A stretch of DNA of 40,855 nucleotides from Deltaproteobacteria bacterium (lineage in GTDB: Bacteria; Desulfobacterota; Desulfomonilia; UBA1062), in assembly GCA_018436855.1 (NCBI GenBank), contig JAHDKO010000001.1, forward strand, positions 1-40,855. Direction: 5' to 3'. The translations under genes were made by a program, and so were the position numbers. Positions 19,642 to 28,756 of this stretch are shown piece after piece. Within the stretch, counting starts at the first letter, position 1, and every line of letters begins with the position of its first letter. The notes under the pieces are model-generated. The model was not told where the DNA came from and did no database searches. It saw nothing but the letters and a program-made list of their open reading frames with translations.

Positions 19642-21975
19642 ATGAACCGGCACGAGAAGGTCGTGATCCAGGGCATGGAAGATGGGCGCCGGGTGGAATC
19701 CCGGGTTCTGGAAGAGCGCATCCAGGCGGCGGTTGCGGTCGGATACCGCAGGGTCGAGGTGCAGGCCTACGGCCAGCACGGGATCGGCGGCAGGCTCTGG
19801 AATACCGGCCCGGCGCCGGTGCTCATCGACATCCATGGGCACCCGGGTCAGCGGATCGGCTCCATGGGCTCACCGCACACATTCATCGAGGTTCACGGTC
19901 ATGCATCTGATGATGTGGGGTGGCTCAACGCAGGGGCCACCATCGTGGTGCACGGCGATGCAACCAACGGCATCGCCAATGCCATGGCCCAGGGCAGGAT
20001 CTATATTGCCGGCGACATCGGCGCCAGGGGCATGACCATGACCAAGAGCAACCCCCGGTTCTCCCCGCCCGAGCTCTGGGTCCTGGGAGGGGTGGGCGAT
20101 TCGTTCGCCGAGTTCATGGCCGGAGGCGTGGCCGTGATATGCGGCCTGGGCTCGCACTATCGGGGCAATATCCTGGGGAACCATCCCTGCGTGGGCATGG
20201 TGGGCGGCAGGATTTTCTTCCGCGGCACCCAGAAGAGCTACAGCGAGGCCGACGTCAGGATGACCCGCATCGGCGACGAGGACTGGCAGAGGCTTCAGAA
20301 CGGGATGAAGGATTTCTTGAAGGCAGTCGGCCGTGAGGATTTTCTCGATGTGCTGACCGGAGACCGGTCGGCCTGGCGGCTTCTCTCCGCGCTTGAGCCC
20401 CATGAGAAGGACTGCGGAAAACGGATGCCCATTTCCCGGTTTCGCTCCCGGGTGTGGGAGCGGGAGCTGGGAGCGGGAGGCCTGATCGGGGACATCACCG
20501 ATATGGACCGGGGCCCGGTCCCGGTGATCACGACCGGCCCGCTGCGCAGGTTTGTGCCCATATGGGAAAACCACAAGCATGTCCCGCCCTGCCAGGCGGC
20601 CTGCCCTGCCGGCATCCCGGTGCAGATGCGCTGGGAGCTCATCCGCAGGGGACGGGTGCAGGAGGCCGTGGATCTGGCGCTCCAGTACACGCCTTTTCCG
20701 GCCACGGTGTGCGGTTACCTCTGCCCGAACCTGTGCATGGAGAGCTGCACCAGGAATCAGGGCCATATGACCCCAGTGGATGTGACCGTGCTCGGCAGGG
20801 CGAGTCTGGATGCCCGCGAGCCCCGGCCTTCCGTGTCCACGGGCGCGAAGGTCGCTGTCCTCGGCGCCGGTTCTGCCGGGTTGTCCGTTGCCTGGCAGCT
20901 CTGGATGAAGGGACACGAGCCCGTGGTGTTCGACCGGTCGCCCGAGCCGGGCGGGAAGATCGCGGAGGCCATACCGGGCACCCGCTTTCCCGGCGAGGTG
21001 TTCCGCAGGGAGATCGACCGGGTGCTCGAAAAGATTTCGTTCAGGCGGATAACGGGCGAGTTCGGACGGGAGGAGTTTCTGGCCGTGAAGGCAAGTCACG
21101 ATTTCACGGTCATCGCTGTGGGCGCCCGGATTCCCCGCACCCTCGGGATACCGGGCGGCGAGAGGGCGGTGCCTGCACTGGATTTTCTCCGAAGATCGAA
21201 GCGCGGCGACATCACGGTCGGAGGCAGGGTCGTTATCATCGGCGCGGGCAACGTGGGCTGCGATGCGGCCACCGAGACGAGCCGCCTGGGAGCGGAGGAA
21301 ATCACGCTGATCGACGTACAGGAGCCCGCATCCTCCGGCCGCGAGCGGGAGGCTGCGGAAAGAGCGGGTGCACGGTTTCTCTGGCCGGTGTCTGCACGGG
21401 CAATAAACTCCACGGGCGTCGAGCTTGCGGACGGCAAAATTCTCCCGGCTGATACAGTAGTTGTTGCAATCGGCGACCGGCCTGACATATCATTCCTCCC
21501 CGAAGACATAGACAGCCGTCACGGTTTCATCGTGGTGGACGATGGTTGCCGTACGTCCGATCCAAAGGTGTACGCCGTCGGAGACAGCGTAAAGCCCGGG
21601 CTCATCACCGATGCCATCGGTGCGGGCAGAAGGGTGGCGCAGTCGATCGATGCGCTGCTCAACGGAGTACACGGGGCGCCGGAAACGCCTTCCCCCATGG
21701 ATGCCGGCAGGGTGAGGCTCGAGTACTACGACCCAAGGCGGCGGGCTGCGGAGGACATCGGACAGTGCTCGGAGATGTGCGCCTCATGCGGCGGATGCAG
21801 GGACTGCGGTATATGCGAGGCGATCTGCCCCCGGCAGGCCATATTCCGGAAGGACCTTCCGGAAGGCTGCTTTGAGTACTGCCTCGAAGACGACCGATGC
21901 ATCGGGTGCGGGTTCTGTGCAGGGGCCTGCCCGTGCGGTATATGGGAGCTCAGGGAAAACGAACCCCTGGAATAG
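19642..21975 (+). CDS. Fusion of glutamate synthase GXGXG domain with GltD-like oxidoreductase and ferredoxin
   Basis: 777 residues from the ATG at 19642 (MNRHEKVVIQGMEDG); a frame extension to 19462 lies within the preceding gene. Residues about 1-250 are the GXGXG beta-helix normally at the GltB C-terminus (GQHGIGGRLW, AGDIGARGMTM, GGVGDSFAEFMAGG). From about 316 come the GltD-type Fe-S region (CQAACPAGIPVQMRWELI, CGYLCPNLCMESC), an FAD site GAKVAVLGAGSAGLS (about 401) and an NAD(P)H site GRVVIIGAGNVGCDAA (about 528). The last ~70 residues are a ferredoxin with many cysteines (CSEMCASCGGCRDCGICEAICP, then CIGCGFCAGACPCG), which is an addition to usual GltD. It feeds electrons to the synthase subunit. 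Fourth gene in the set, glnA, follows after 48 bases. Confidence 0.9.
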   Translation: MNRHEKVVIQGMEDGRRVESRVLEERIQAAVAVGYRRVEVQAYGQHGIGGRLWNTGPAPVLIDIHGHPGQRIGSMGSPHTFIEVHGHASDDVGWLNAGATIVVHGDATNGIANAMAQGRIYIAGDIGARGMTMTKSNPRFSPPELWVLGGVGDSFAEFMAGGVAVICGLGSHYRGNILGNHPCVGMVGGRIFFRGTQKSYSEADVRMTRIGDEDWQRLQNGMKDFLKAVGREDFLDVLTGDRSAWRLLSALEPHEKDCGKRMPISRFRSRVWERELGAGGLIGDITDMDRGPVPVITTGPLRRFVPIWENHKHVPPCQAACPAGIPVQMRWELIRRGRVQEAVDLALQYTPFPATVCGYLCPNLCMESCTRNQGHMTPVDVTVLGRASLDAREPRPSVSTGAKVAVLGAGSAGLSVAWQLWMKGHEPVVFDRSPEPGGKIAEAIPGTRFPGEVFRREIDRVLEKISFRRITGEFGREEFLAVKASHDFTVIAVGARIPRTLGIPGGERAVPALDFLRRSKRGDITVGGRVVIIGAGNVGCDAATETSRLGAEEITLIDVQEPASSGREREAAERAGARFLWPVSARAINSTGVELADGKILPADTVVVAIGDRPDISFLPEDIDSRHGFIVVDDGCRTSDPKVYAVGDSVKPGLITDAIGAGRRVAQSIDALLNGVHGAPETPSPMDAGRVRLEYYDPRRRAAEDIGQCSEMCASCGGCRDCGICEAICPRQAIFRKDLPEGCFEYCLEDDRCIGCGFCAGACPCGIWELRENEPLE

Positions 21976-22023
21976 ACAAAAAAACGCTCGATAATGCAAG
22001 AAGACGAAAATGGAGGACGAGCC

Positions 22024-23355
22024 ATGTTACAATGCAAGACAAGGCAAGATGTTATGAAGGCTGTAAAGGAACACAAGGTCAGCTTCATACAGTTCTGGTT
22101 CACCGATGTTCTGGGCAGGCTCAAGAGCTTTAACCTGACGCCTTCGGAACTTGATGAAGGCATCGAGGAGGGTATGGGTTTCGACGGGTCCTCCATCGAG
22201 GGCTTTGCCCGGGTCCACGAGAGCGACATGATCGCCAGGCCGGACCCCGCAACCTTCCAGCTCCTGCCCTGGAGGCCTTCGGATTATCCGGTGGCCCGCA
22301 TGGTATGCGACATCCTGACCCCGGAAGGCACCCCGTACGAAGGCGACCCGCGCTACGCGCTCAAGCGCGTGCTGGCCAGGGCGGCGGAGAAAGGATACAC
22401 CGTTTTCCTCGGGCCGGAGCTGGAGTACTTCTACTTCGCAGACGACAAGTGCACCACCATCCTGGACAGGGGCGGGTACTTCGACGGCCTGCCCATCGAC
22501 CGGGGCCCCGACATCCGGCGCGACACCATATTCAGCCTGCAGAAGATGGGCATCCAGGTGGAGTACAGCCATCACGAGGTCGCTCCGTCACAGCACGAGA
22601 TCGACCTGCGGTACAAAGAGGCGCTCACCATGGCCGACATCGTCATGACCTATCGGACCACGGTCAAGGAGATCGCCCGCCAGCACGGGGTGTACGCCAC
22701 CTTCATGCCCAAGCCGCTCGCCTGCGAGAACGGCAGTGGCATGCATGTCCACCAGTCGTTGTTCACGGGCGACGACAACGCCTTTTTCGACGCGGACGAC
22801 AAGTACCATCTCTCAAAGGTGGGCAAGCACTACATCGCGGGTATTCTCAACCACGCCAGGGAGATCTGCGCGGTCACCAACCAGTGGGTGAACTCCTACA
22901 AGAGGCTCGTCCCCGGCTACGAGGCCCCGGTCTACGTGTCCTGGGCCAGGAGAAACCGCTCGGCAATGCTGCGGGTTCCCATGTACAAGCCGGGCAAGGC
23001 CAAGGCCACCCGGATCGAGTTCAGGGCGCCTGACCCGGCCTGCAACCCCTACCTGGCCTTCGCGGTGCAGATCGCAGCCGGACTGGAGGGCATCGAAAAA
23101 GGGTATACCCTGCCAGAGCCCATCGAGGTCGACATCTTCGAGATGGACGAGAAGGCGCGGGAAGAGGCCGGGATCACCTCGCTGCCGGGCAACCTCTTCG
23201 AGGCCATCCAGGAGGTGTCAAAGAGCACGCTGGTGAGGGATGCCCTGGGCGACCACATCTTCGAGAAGTTCGTAGAGAACAAGAAGAAGGAGTGGGACGC
23301 CTTCAGGACCCATGTAAGCAAATACGAGATCGACACCTATCTGCCGCTGCTCTAA
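22024..23355 (+). CDS. glnA: Glutamine synthetase, type I-alpha
   Basis: 443 residues. Makes glutamine from glutamate, ammonia and ATP. GGAGG ends 7 bases before the ATG at 22024. Motifs: FTDVLGRLKSF, GMGFDGSSIEGF, the metal-binding GPELEYF, the ammonia-site region HHEVAPSQHEID, NGSGMHVHQSL and the ATP region RIEFRAPDPACNPYLAFA. The length and the sequence LPGNLFEAI in place of the adenylylation motif NLYDLP point to the alpha subtype, which is feedback-inhibited rather than adenylylated. With no promoter in the 48-base gap it is co-transcribed with the glutamate synthase genes from the sigma-54 promoter, giving a complete GS-GOGAT operon. Confidence 0.96.
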   Translation: MLQCKTRQDVMKAVKEHKVSFIQFWFTDVLGRLKSFNLTPSELDEGIEEGMGFDGSSIEGFARVHESDMIARPDPATFQLLPWRPSDYPVARMVCDILTPEGTPYEGDPRYALKRVLARAAEKGYTVFLGPELEYFYFADDKCTTILDRGGYFDGLPIDRGPDIRRDTIFSLQKMGIQVEYSHHEVAPSQHEIDLRYKEALTMADIVMTYRTTVKEIARQHGVYATFMPKPLACENGSGMHVHQSLFTGDDNAFFDADDKYHLSKVGKHYIAGILNHAREICAVTNQWVNSYKRLVPGYEAPVYVSWARRNRSAMLRVPMYKPGKAKATRIEFRAPDPACNPYLAFAVQIAAGLEGIEKGYTLPEPIEVDIFEMDEKAREEAGITSLPGNLFEAIQEVSKSTLVRDALGDHIFEKFVENKKKEWDAFRTHVSKYEIDTYLPLL

Positions 23356-23370
23356 AGAGTGATGGACGAT

Positions 23371-23406
23371 CCGGCCCGGTTGATGTATACACCGGGCCGG
23401 GTTTCT
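23371..23406 (+). terminator. Terminator after glnA
   Basis: CCGGCCCGGT and ACCGGGCCGG form a perfect 10-bp stem with a 10-base loop (23371-23400), followed by GTTTCT. It starts 16 bases after the glnA stop. The T-run is short but the stem is very stable. Confidence 0.7.
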
Positions 23407-23463
23407 GCACGCAGATACTTAGTACTACAGTGGCGGAGCTTAGAAATCGGGGTCATAGAGATC

Positions 23464-23532
23464 GGGGTCAGGTCTCTACACATGACACAATTGAGCTCGG
23501 GGTCAGGTCTCTACACATAGAGACCTGACCCC
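23464..23532. repeat. REP-like element: direct and inverted copies of GGGGTCAGGTCTCT
   Basis: GGGGTCAGGTCTCTACACAT occurs at 23464-23483 and again at 23499-23518. The second copy is followed at once by the inverted AGAGACCTGACCCC (23519-23532), giving a perfect 14-bp stem with a 6-base loop. Partial copies (ATCGGGGTCA) precede the block. Repeats starting GGGGTCAGGTCT are, from memory, common between genes in Deltaproteobacteria and resemble REP elements mobilised by RAYT (IS200-like) transposases. It lies between glnA and carA. Confidence 0.65.
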
Positions 23533-23633
23533 ATGATGATGACCCTATGACTGATTACCACTGCAGTGTCAGGGAAGGCGAAGAAGGCAGGCAGCATAAG
23601 GAAGCAAAGAGAGAAGGAGGAGGGGAGTATTCT

Positions 23634-24794
23634 ATGTCAGCACGCGACAAGCGACCGGCTGTCGTGGTTCTGGAAGACGGTTCGGTCTTCCGCGGCCGCG
23701 CCTTTGCCGGAGGCGGCGACGCCTGCGGGGAGGTGGTGTTCAACACCGCCATGACCGGCTATCAGGAGGCGCTCACCGATCCGTCGTATTGCGAGCAGAT
23801 ACTCGTCATGACCTATCCTCTCATGGGAAGCTGCGGGATCAACGACCAGGACCGGGAATCCCCCGCCATCCACCTGCAGGGGTTCGTGGTCAGGGAATAT
23901 CAGCACCATCCGAGCAACTGGAGATCGACCAGGACGCTTCAGAACTACCTGGAGGAGTTCGGCCGGATCGGGATCGAATGGGTGGACACCCGGGCACTGA
24001 CCCGCAGGATCAGGACCGCGGGCGCCATGCGGGGGATCGTGTCCACCCGGGCAGACAAGGTGCCGGAACTCCTGGAACAGGTGCGCGCCTACCCCGGGCT
24101 GAAGGGAAGGGACATCGTGTCGTCGGTGACCTGCTCCCGGCCGCATCTCTGGAAGTCGGGGAGAGCGGCGCCCCTTGAAGGGCCCCTGCAGAAAGGCGCA
24201 GGGCACCGTGTGGTCGTGCTCGACTGCGGGGCAAAGCACAACATCCTCAAAAGCCTGGAGCGCCTGGGGTGCCAGGTCGTACTGATGCCCTCGCGCACCC
24301 GGGCCGAGGAAATTCTGGCGCTCGAGCCGGACGGGATCATGCTGTCCAACGGTCCGGGCGATCCGGCCCCGCTCGCCTGCGAGATCGAAACCGTCCGGAG
24401 ACTGCTGGGCAGGGTGCCCATATTCGGGATCTGCCTGGGGCACCAGATACTTTCCCAGGCCTTCGGCGCCAGGACCGAGAAGCTCAAGTTCGGCCACCAC
24501 GGCGTGAACCAGCCGGTGAAGAACCTGCTGACAGGCCGCGTGGAGATCACCTCGCAGAATCACGGGTTTTCCGTGGTCACGGATACGCTGCCCAAAGACG
24601 CCGAGGTCACCCACATCAATCTCAACGATCAGACCCTGGAGGGGGTGAGGTATCCGGCCTACCGGGCGTTCAGCGTCCAGTATCATCCCGAGGCGTCTCC
24701 CGGGCCTCACGACGCGCACTATCTCTTCAGGGAATTCCTTGAAATGATGGGCTCGCCTGCAGGCTTGACCGCGGGAATGCGGCACATCTCGTAG
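23634..24794 (+). CDS. carA: Carbamoyl-phosphate synthase small (glutaminase) subunit
   Basis: 386 residues, normal CarA length. It hydrolyses glutamine and channels ammonia to CarB for arginine and pyrimidine synthesis. The ATG at 23634 (MSARDKRPAVVVLEDG) follows GGAGGAGGGGAG; an upstream extension to 23547 overlaps that site. N-terminal domain: GEVVFNTAMTGYQEALTDPSY. C-terminal class I amidotransferase: SNGPGDP, nucleophile Cys in FGICLGHQILS and the His-x-Glu pair in QYHPEAS. CarB is encoded about 8 kb downstream, after four other genes, an unusual separation. Confidence 0.96.
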   Translation: MSARDKRPAVVVLEDGSVFRGRAFAGGGDACGEVVFNTAMTGYQEALTDPSYCEQILVMTYPLMGSCGINDQDRESPAIHLQGFVVREYQHHPSNWRSTRTLQNYLEEFGRIGIEWVDTRALTRRIRTAGAMRGIVSTRADKVPELLEQVRAYPGLKGRDIVSSVTCSRPHLWKSGRAAPLEGPLQKGAGHRVVVLDCGAKHNILKSLERLGCQVVLMPSRTRAEEILALEPDGIMLSNGPGDPAPLACEIETVRRLLGRVPIFGICLGHQILSQAFGARTEKLKFGHHGVNQPVKNLLTGRVEITSQNHGFSVVTDTLPKDAEVTHINLNDQTLEGVRYPAYRAFSVQYHPEASPGPHDAHYLFREFLEMMGSPAGLTAGMRHIS

Positions 24795-24905
24795 GGAGAG
24801 GTTGTTTTTTTGGTATCTGCAAAATACATACTAACTTAAAAGGGCGTGCAGTACTGCGTGCAAACGGGCTTTTCAGGGCCCGGTGGTGCAGGGGAAGTGA
24901 ATGCC

Positions 24906-27900
24906 ATGAAGGCGATGTTGCGGGCATTGATGAATAGAGCGGCACAGTGGAGGTTGTATGTCGGCCGCGAGCCGAAGAACCTCCCGGCCAGGTCCGTGGT
25001 CCTTTTCCCGGTTCAGCCCTGCACGCTCCTGTGCGGCCTCGCCGGCATCCTGGTCATCAGGGGCGGGGAGGATACGCCCCGTGACGACGTCCTCAAGACG
25101 CTCGGCCTGCACTTCGACAAGGTGCGGGCCTGTGCCCTGAACAGGGTCCTGGCCGGGGAGATCGCCCCGGATGACTACCTCGACCCCGCGGAGCTCCGGG
25201 ATTTCGAGCAGGACGTGTACCGTCTGAAGCAGAGCCCCGGGAACCAGTGGATGCTCGCTAGCCAGGGGCTGCTCGACCGCCTCGAGAACCTGTGCGCGGA
25301 CATGGGCGCATTCGTGGACCAGGAGGAGCGCATCCTGGAAAAGGAGGCGGCCTCGCTCTCCACCCTCGACATGGAGACACTCATGAAGTCCCTGATCCTT
25401 CTCAAGGACATCTCATGGGCGCTAAGGGAGGACGTGCTCGGGAATCAGGAAAGGATCGCGTCGCTCCGCGCAAACTCACGCCCGCTGACGCTTAAGGCCT
25501 TCGAAAAGTACCAGCGGCTCAACTTCACCCTCAACGCCCTCGACCGGCTCGAGGTGCGCGGCAGAGACTCGTGCGGAGTGCAGGCCTCGTTCTGCTTTTC
25601 CGGCTCGCGGGAGATGAAGGACGTGATGGAAAGTATCAAGGCGGCAGGACTCTACGATCTCTTCACGAGGCGCTGCCCGCCAGGTGACCTGATGGCCGGA
25701 TCCATCCACGTCTCGCCCGGCGCCCTGGTCTTCACCTACAAAACCGCGCTCGTCACCGGGGACCTGGGAGACAACACGAGATCGCTCAGGAAATCCGTAC
25801 GCGAAGATCCCATCCTGGGCCTGGTCATGGACCACGCCCCGGACTCGCAGATGTACCTGGCGCATACCCGCTGGGCATCGGTGGGCGCCATCAACGAGGC
25901 CAATTGCCACCCGGTCAACAACTTCGCCATGGACGGGGAGCCGAAAAAGCAGTTGGATTTCCTGTCTGCGAAAAGGCGGTATCCCTTTTACGGGAGCGGC
26001 ACCTGGACCGTCAATGTCGTGCTCAACGGCGACATCGACAACTATCTCCCGCTCAAGGAAGGCCTGCAGGCTATAGGGTGCCGGATCGACCCGCGCGTGA
26101 CCACCGACACCAAGATCATCCCGCTCGTGATCGAGCGGTACCTCTGCCAGGGCCACGACCTCAAGGAGGCGTTCAGGAGGGCCGTGAACGACTTCGAAGG
26201 CTCGCACGCAATCGCCATGGAGAGCAACCTGGAGCCGGGCAGGGTCTTTCTGGGTGTAAAGGGAAGCGGACAGACGATCTACGTGGGCATCTGCGCGAAC
26301 CAGTACGTCTTCTCCTCGGAGGTGTACGGGTTGGTGGAGGAGACCCCGTTTTTCATCAAGATGGACGGCGAGCGGGAGCGCGTCCCGGGCGACGAGCGCA
26401 GCCGGGGCCAGATCTTCCTCCTGGACAATGCCGGCGGGGGCGGGCTCGGAGGGATCGAGGCCATGTACTACGACGGCCGGCCCCTGGAACTCGGGCAGGC
26501 CGATATCCGGCGCGCAGAGATCACCACCCGGGATATCGACCGCGGGGCGTTCCCCCATTTTCTCCTCAAGGAGATCCTGGACGCGCCGGAGTCGATCCGG
26601 AAGACCATCCGGGGCAAGTACCGCGTGGAGGGGGGCCGGGAGGTGGTATTCAACCTGGATGAGGCCGTGGTGCCGGCCGCGGTGCGCGATGCGCTCGTAT
26701 CGGGCGCGATCAGACGGATCTACGCGGTGGGGCAGGGCACCGCGGCCATAGCGGGAGCGGCCGTGGCCGAGGCGCTCGCGATCTACCTGAAGGGCACGCA
26801 TATCTCGGTCCTGGCGCGCAAGGCGACCGATCTGAGCGGGTTTTGCCTCGACGAGGACATGACGGACTGCCTGGTGATCGCCATCACCCAGTCGGGCACC
26901 ACCACGGACACCAACCGGGCCGTGACCATGGCCAGGGAGCGGGGCGCGCACCTGATCGCCATCGTGAACAGGAGGCAGTCGGACATCACCACAAAAGTGG
27001 ACGGGGTATTCTACACGAGCGACGGCCGCGACATCGAGATGTCCGTGGCATCGACCAAGGCGTTCTACTCGCAGATCACCGCGGGCTACATCCTCGCCCT
27101 GTTCATGGCGCAGCTCATGGGCGCGCTCTCCCGCGAAAGGATCGTCCGGGAGATCTCCCGGATCGAGCAGTCGCCCAAGCTCATGCAGGAGGTCATCGCC
27201 TCGCGCGAGGCGATCAGGAGCTCGGCATGGGACCTGGTGAGAAAAAAGAAATACTGGGCCGTGGTGGGAAGCGGCGCAAACAAGACCGCGTCCGACGAGA
27301 TCCGGATCAAGCTCAGCGAGCTGTGCTACAAGACCATCTCCTCGGACGTGATCGAGGACAAGAAGCACATCGACCTCTCCTCCGAGCCCCTGATCCTGGT
27401 ATGCGCGGCCGGGAGCCCGGATATCGTGCTCGAGGACGTGGTCAAGGACGTGGCCATCTTCCACGCCCATGCATCGAGCGTGGTGGTCATCGCGGACCAG
27501 GGCGAGAAGCGGTTCGATGCCGTCTCGGACTCGGTCATCCACGTGCCCCGCTCTGGCTTTCCGCTCTCGGTGATCCTCAACACCCTGGCAGGGCACATCT
27601 GGGGATACTATGCCGCGTGCAGTCTCGACGCGCAGTCGGGGGCCTTCAAGTCGTTCAGGTCGAGCCTGTCCGAGATCATGCGCTGTCAGGAGAAGAGGGG
27701 GCTTTCCATCTACGAGAGCATCGAAGACCGCGACCTGCGCCGGTGCATAGACGACTTTTCCGCGCTTTTCAACTCCTGGAGGAGATCGGGCCTGCTCACG
27801 TCAATGAACGTGGAGACCGCCTCCGACATCGCCCTGCTCCTGAAGTATGCGGTGGGCAAGCTGCCCATCGAGGATTTCTGGAGCGAGTTCGGCGCCCACC

Positions 27901-28682
27901 GGGTGACCGCCTCGCCGCTGGACGAGCTGGATTCCGCCCTGGGCAGGGCCATCGACGAGCTCTCGCGGCCCGTTGACGCCATACGGCATCAGGCCAAGAC
28001 CGTTACCGTGGGCACGAGCAGGCGGGTGGAGGCCCCCAAGGGCGTGATCTTCGATACGCTCGAAGACCTGTCGTTCACGGTCGAGAACATCCCCGCAAGG
28101 GGCGGCATCGTGCTCAAGCGCCTGCAGGAAGCGATAAGCCGCATCAACGGCTACACCCTCTATGCCGTGGGCAACCTCGACGAGGAGAGAAGGCCCACCG
28201 AGGACTCGACCATCCGGACGATCGGGAAACATGGTGTGGCCGCGGGCATGCGCTCGCGCTTCGACGAGACCGGGACGCTCATGGGCACCAAGAAGACCAT
28301 TGTCCGCACCGGCAATGTCTATGCGGGCGAGGGCAAATCAGACCACGCCTCCATCGTGATCGTCCCGCTCCTGAATTCCCTGCGGGCCGTGGAACACCTG
28401 CTCCTGCTCCACGTCGACTATTGCGAGGACCTGGACGTCGAACGCAAAAAGGAGATCCTGGCGGAGAAGTACAACGACCTCAGAAACCTGGTCGACGAAT
28501 ACAATGTTCCCTGGAAAGATGCATATCTCGAACATCTGCCCTTGAGGCTGCTGCTCGGAGAGGACGTGGAGACGATCAAGGACATGATCTTCGAGCAGTC
28601 CGGAATTTCCCGGCCGGAAAAATATGAATCCCCCTTCTCATCCGCTACAAAAGACGGGGAGGATGGATCTCAATCCCCTTGA
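24906..28682 (+). CDS. Giant GlmS-like glutamine-fructose-6-phosphate aminotransferase
   Basis: 1258 residues, about twice a normal GlmS (~610). Start ATG at 24906 has GGGGAAG about 8 bases upstream. The class II nucleophile candidate is Cys43 in LLCGLAGIL, implying removal of a 42-residue propeptide as in GltB and some PurF. About 165 inserted residues separate it from the conserved LEVRGRDSCGVQ (near 214), AHTRWASVGAINEANCHPV and VVLNGDIDNY. Sugar-isomerase domains follow: SIS1 (YAVGQGTAAIAG near 601, ITQSGTTTDT near 660) and SIS2 (near 780-930), with SELCY and KKHID aligned to catalytic Glu488 and His504 of E. coli GlmS. A further insertion precedes RPVDAIRHQAKTVTV (near 1032), matching the E. 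coli C-terminal tail RNLAKSVTVE with its catalytic Lys. About 225 extra residues follow. The product would be glucosamine 6-phosphate; glmM lies two genes downstream. Confidence 0.85.
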   Translation: MKAMLRALMNRAAQWRLYVGREPKNLPARSVVLFPVQPCTLLCGLAGILVIRGGEDTPRDDVLKTLGLHFDKVRACALNRVLAGEIAPDDYLDPAELRDFEQDVYRLKQSPGNQWMLASQGLLDRLENLCADMGAFVDQEERILEKEAASLSTLDMETLMKSLILLKDISWALREDVLGNQERIASLRANSRPLTLKAFEKYQRLNFTLNALDRLEVRGRDSCGVQASFCFSGSREMKDVMESIKAAGLYDLFTRRCPPGDLMAGSIHVSPGALVFTYKTALVTGDLGDNTRSLRKSVREDPILGLVMDHAPDSQMYLAHTRWASVGAINEANCHPVNNFAMDGEPKKQLDFLSAKRRYPFYGSGTWTVNVVLNGDIDNYLPLKEGLQAIGCRIDPRVTTDTKIIPLVIERYLCQGHDLKEAFRRAVNDFEGSHAIAMESNLEPGRVFLGVKGSGQTIYVGICANQYVFSSEVYGLVEETPFFIKMDGERERVPGDERSRGQIFLLDNAGGGGLGGIEAMYYDGRPLELGQADIRRAEITTRDIDRGAFPHFLLKEILDAPESIRKTIRGKYRVEGGREVVFNLDEAVVPAAVRDALVSGAIRRIYAVGQGTAAIAGAAVAEALAIYLKGTHISVLARKATDLSGFCLDEDMTDCLVIAITQSGTTTDTNRAVTMARERGAHLIAIVNRRQSDITTKVDGVFYTSDGRDIEMSVASTKAFYSQITAGYILALFMAQLMGALSRERIVREISRIEQSPKLMQEVIASREAIRSSAWDLVRKKKYWAVVGSGANKTASDEIRIKLSELCYKTISSDVIEDKKHIDLSSEPLILVCAAGSPDIVLEDVVKDVAIFHAHASSVVVIADQGEKRFDAVSDSVIHVPRSGFPLSVILNTLAGHIWGYYAACSLDAQSGAFKSFRSSLSEIMRCQEKRGLSIYESIEDRDLRRCIDDFSALFNSWRRSGLLTSMNVETASDIALLLKYAVGKLPIEDFWSEFGAHRVTASPLDELDSALGRAIDELSRPVDAIRHQAKTVTVGTSRRVEAPKGVIFDTLEDLSFTVENIPARGGIVLKRLQEAISRINGYTLYAVGNLDEERRPTEDSTIRTIGKHGVAAGMRSRFDETGTLMGTKKTIVRTGNVYAGEGKSDHASIVIVPLLNSLRAVEHLLLLHVDYCEDLDVERKKEILAEKYNDLRNLVDEYNVPWKDAYLEHLPLRLLLGEDVETIKDMIFEQSGISRPEKYESPFSSATKDGEDGSQSP

Positions 28683-28725
28683 GGGTGCGAAGGTCCAGGG
28701 TTTGCTTCAGGGGTTTATACCATAT

Positions 28726-28749
28726 GGATATAAGGATATAAGGATATAA
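28726..28749 (+). repeat. Three tandem GGATATAA copies
   Basis: GGATATAA is repeated three times without a gap (28726-28749) and runs directly into GGAGATC before a short open frame. A slippage-prone 8-bp repeat next to a ribosome-binding site could vary expression of what follows. Confidence 0.75.
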
Positions 28750-28756
28750 GGAGATC

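Noticed and set aside
16366..19721. Long minus-strand open frames across the glutamate synthase genes
   Set aside because: Shadow frames of genes with conserved cysteine clusters and FMN motifs; no ribosome-binding sites and no recognisable domain.
24795..24905. glmS ribozyme upstream of the GlmS-like gene
   Set aside because: The gap is only about 110 bases and I could not recognise the ribozyme core.
25476..27596. 706-codon frame antisense to the giant GlmS gene, raising the question of whether the GlmS length is an error
   Set aside because: The sense frame keeps GlmS motifs in the correct order from one end to the other, so the sense protein is real and the antisense frame is a shadow.
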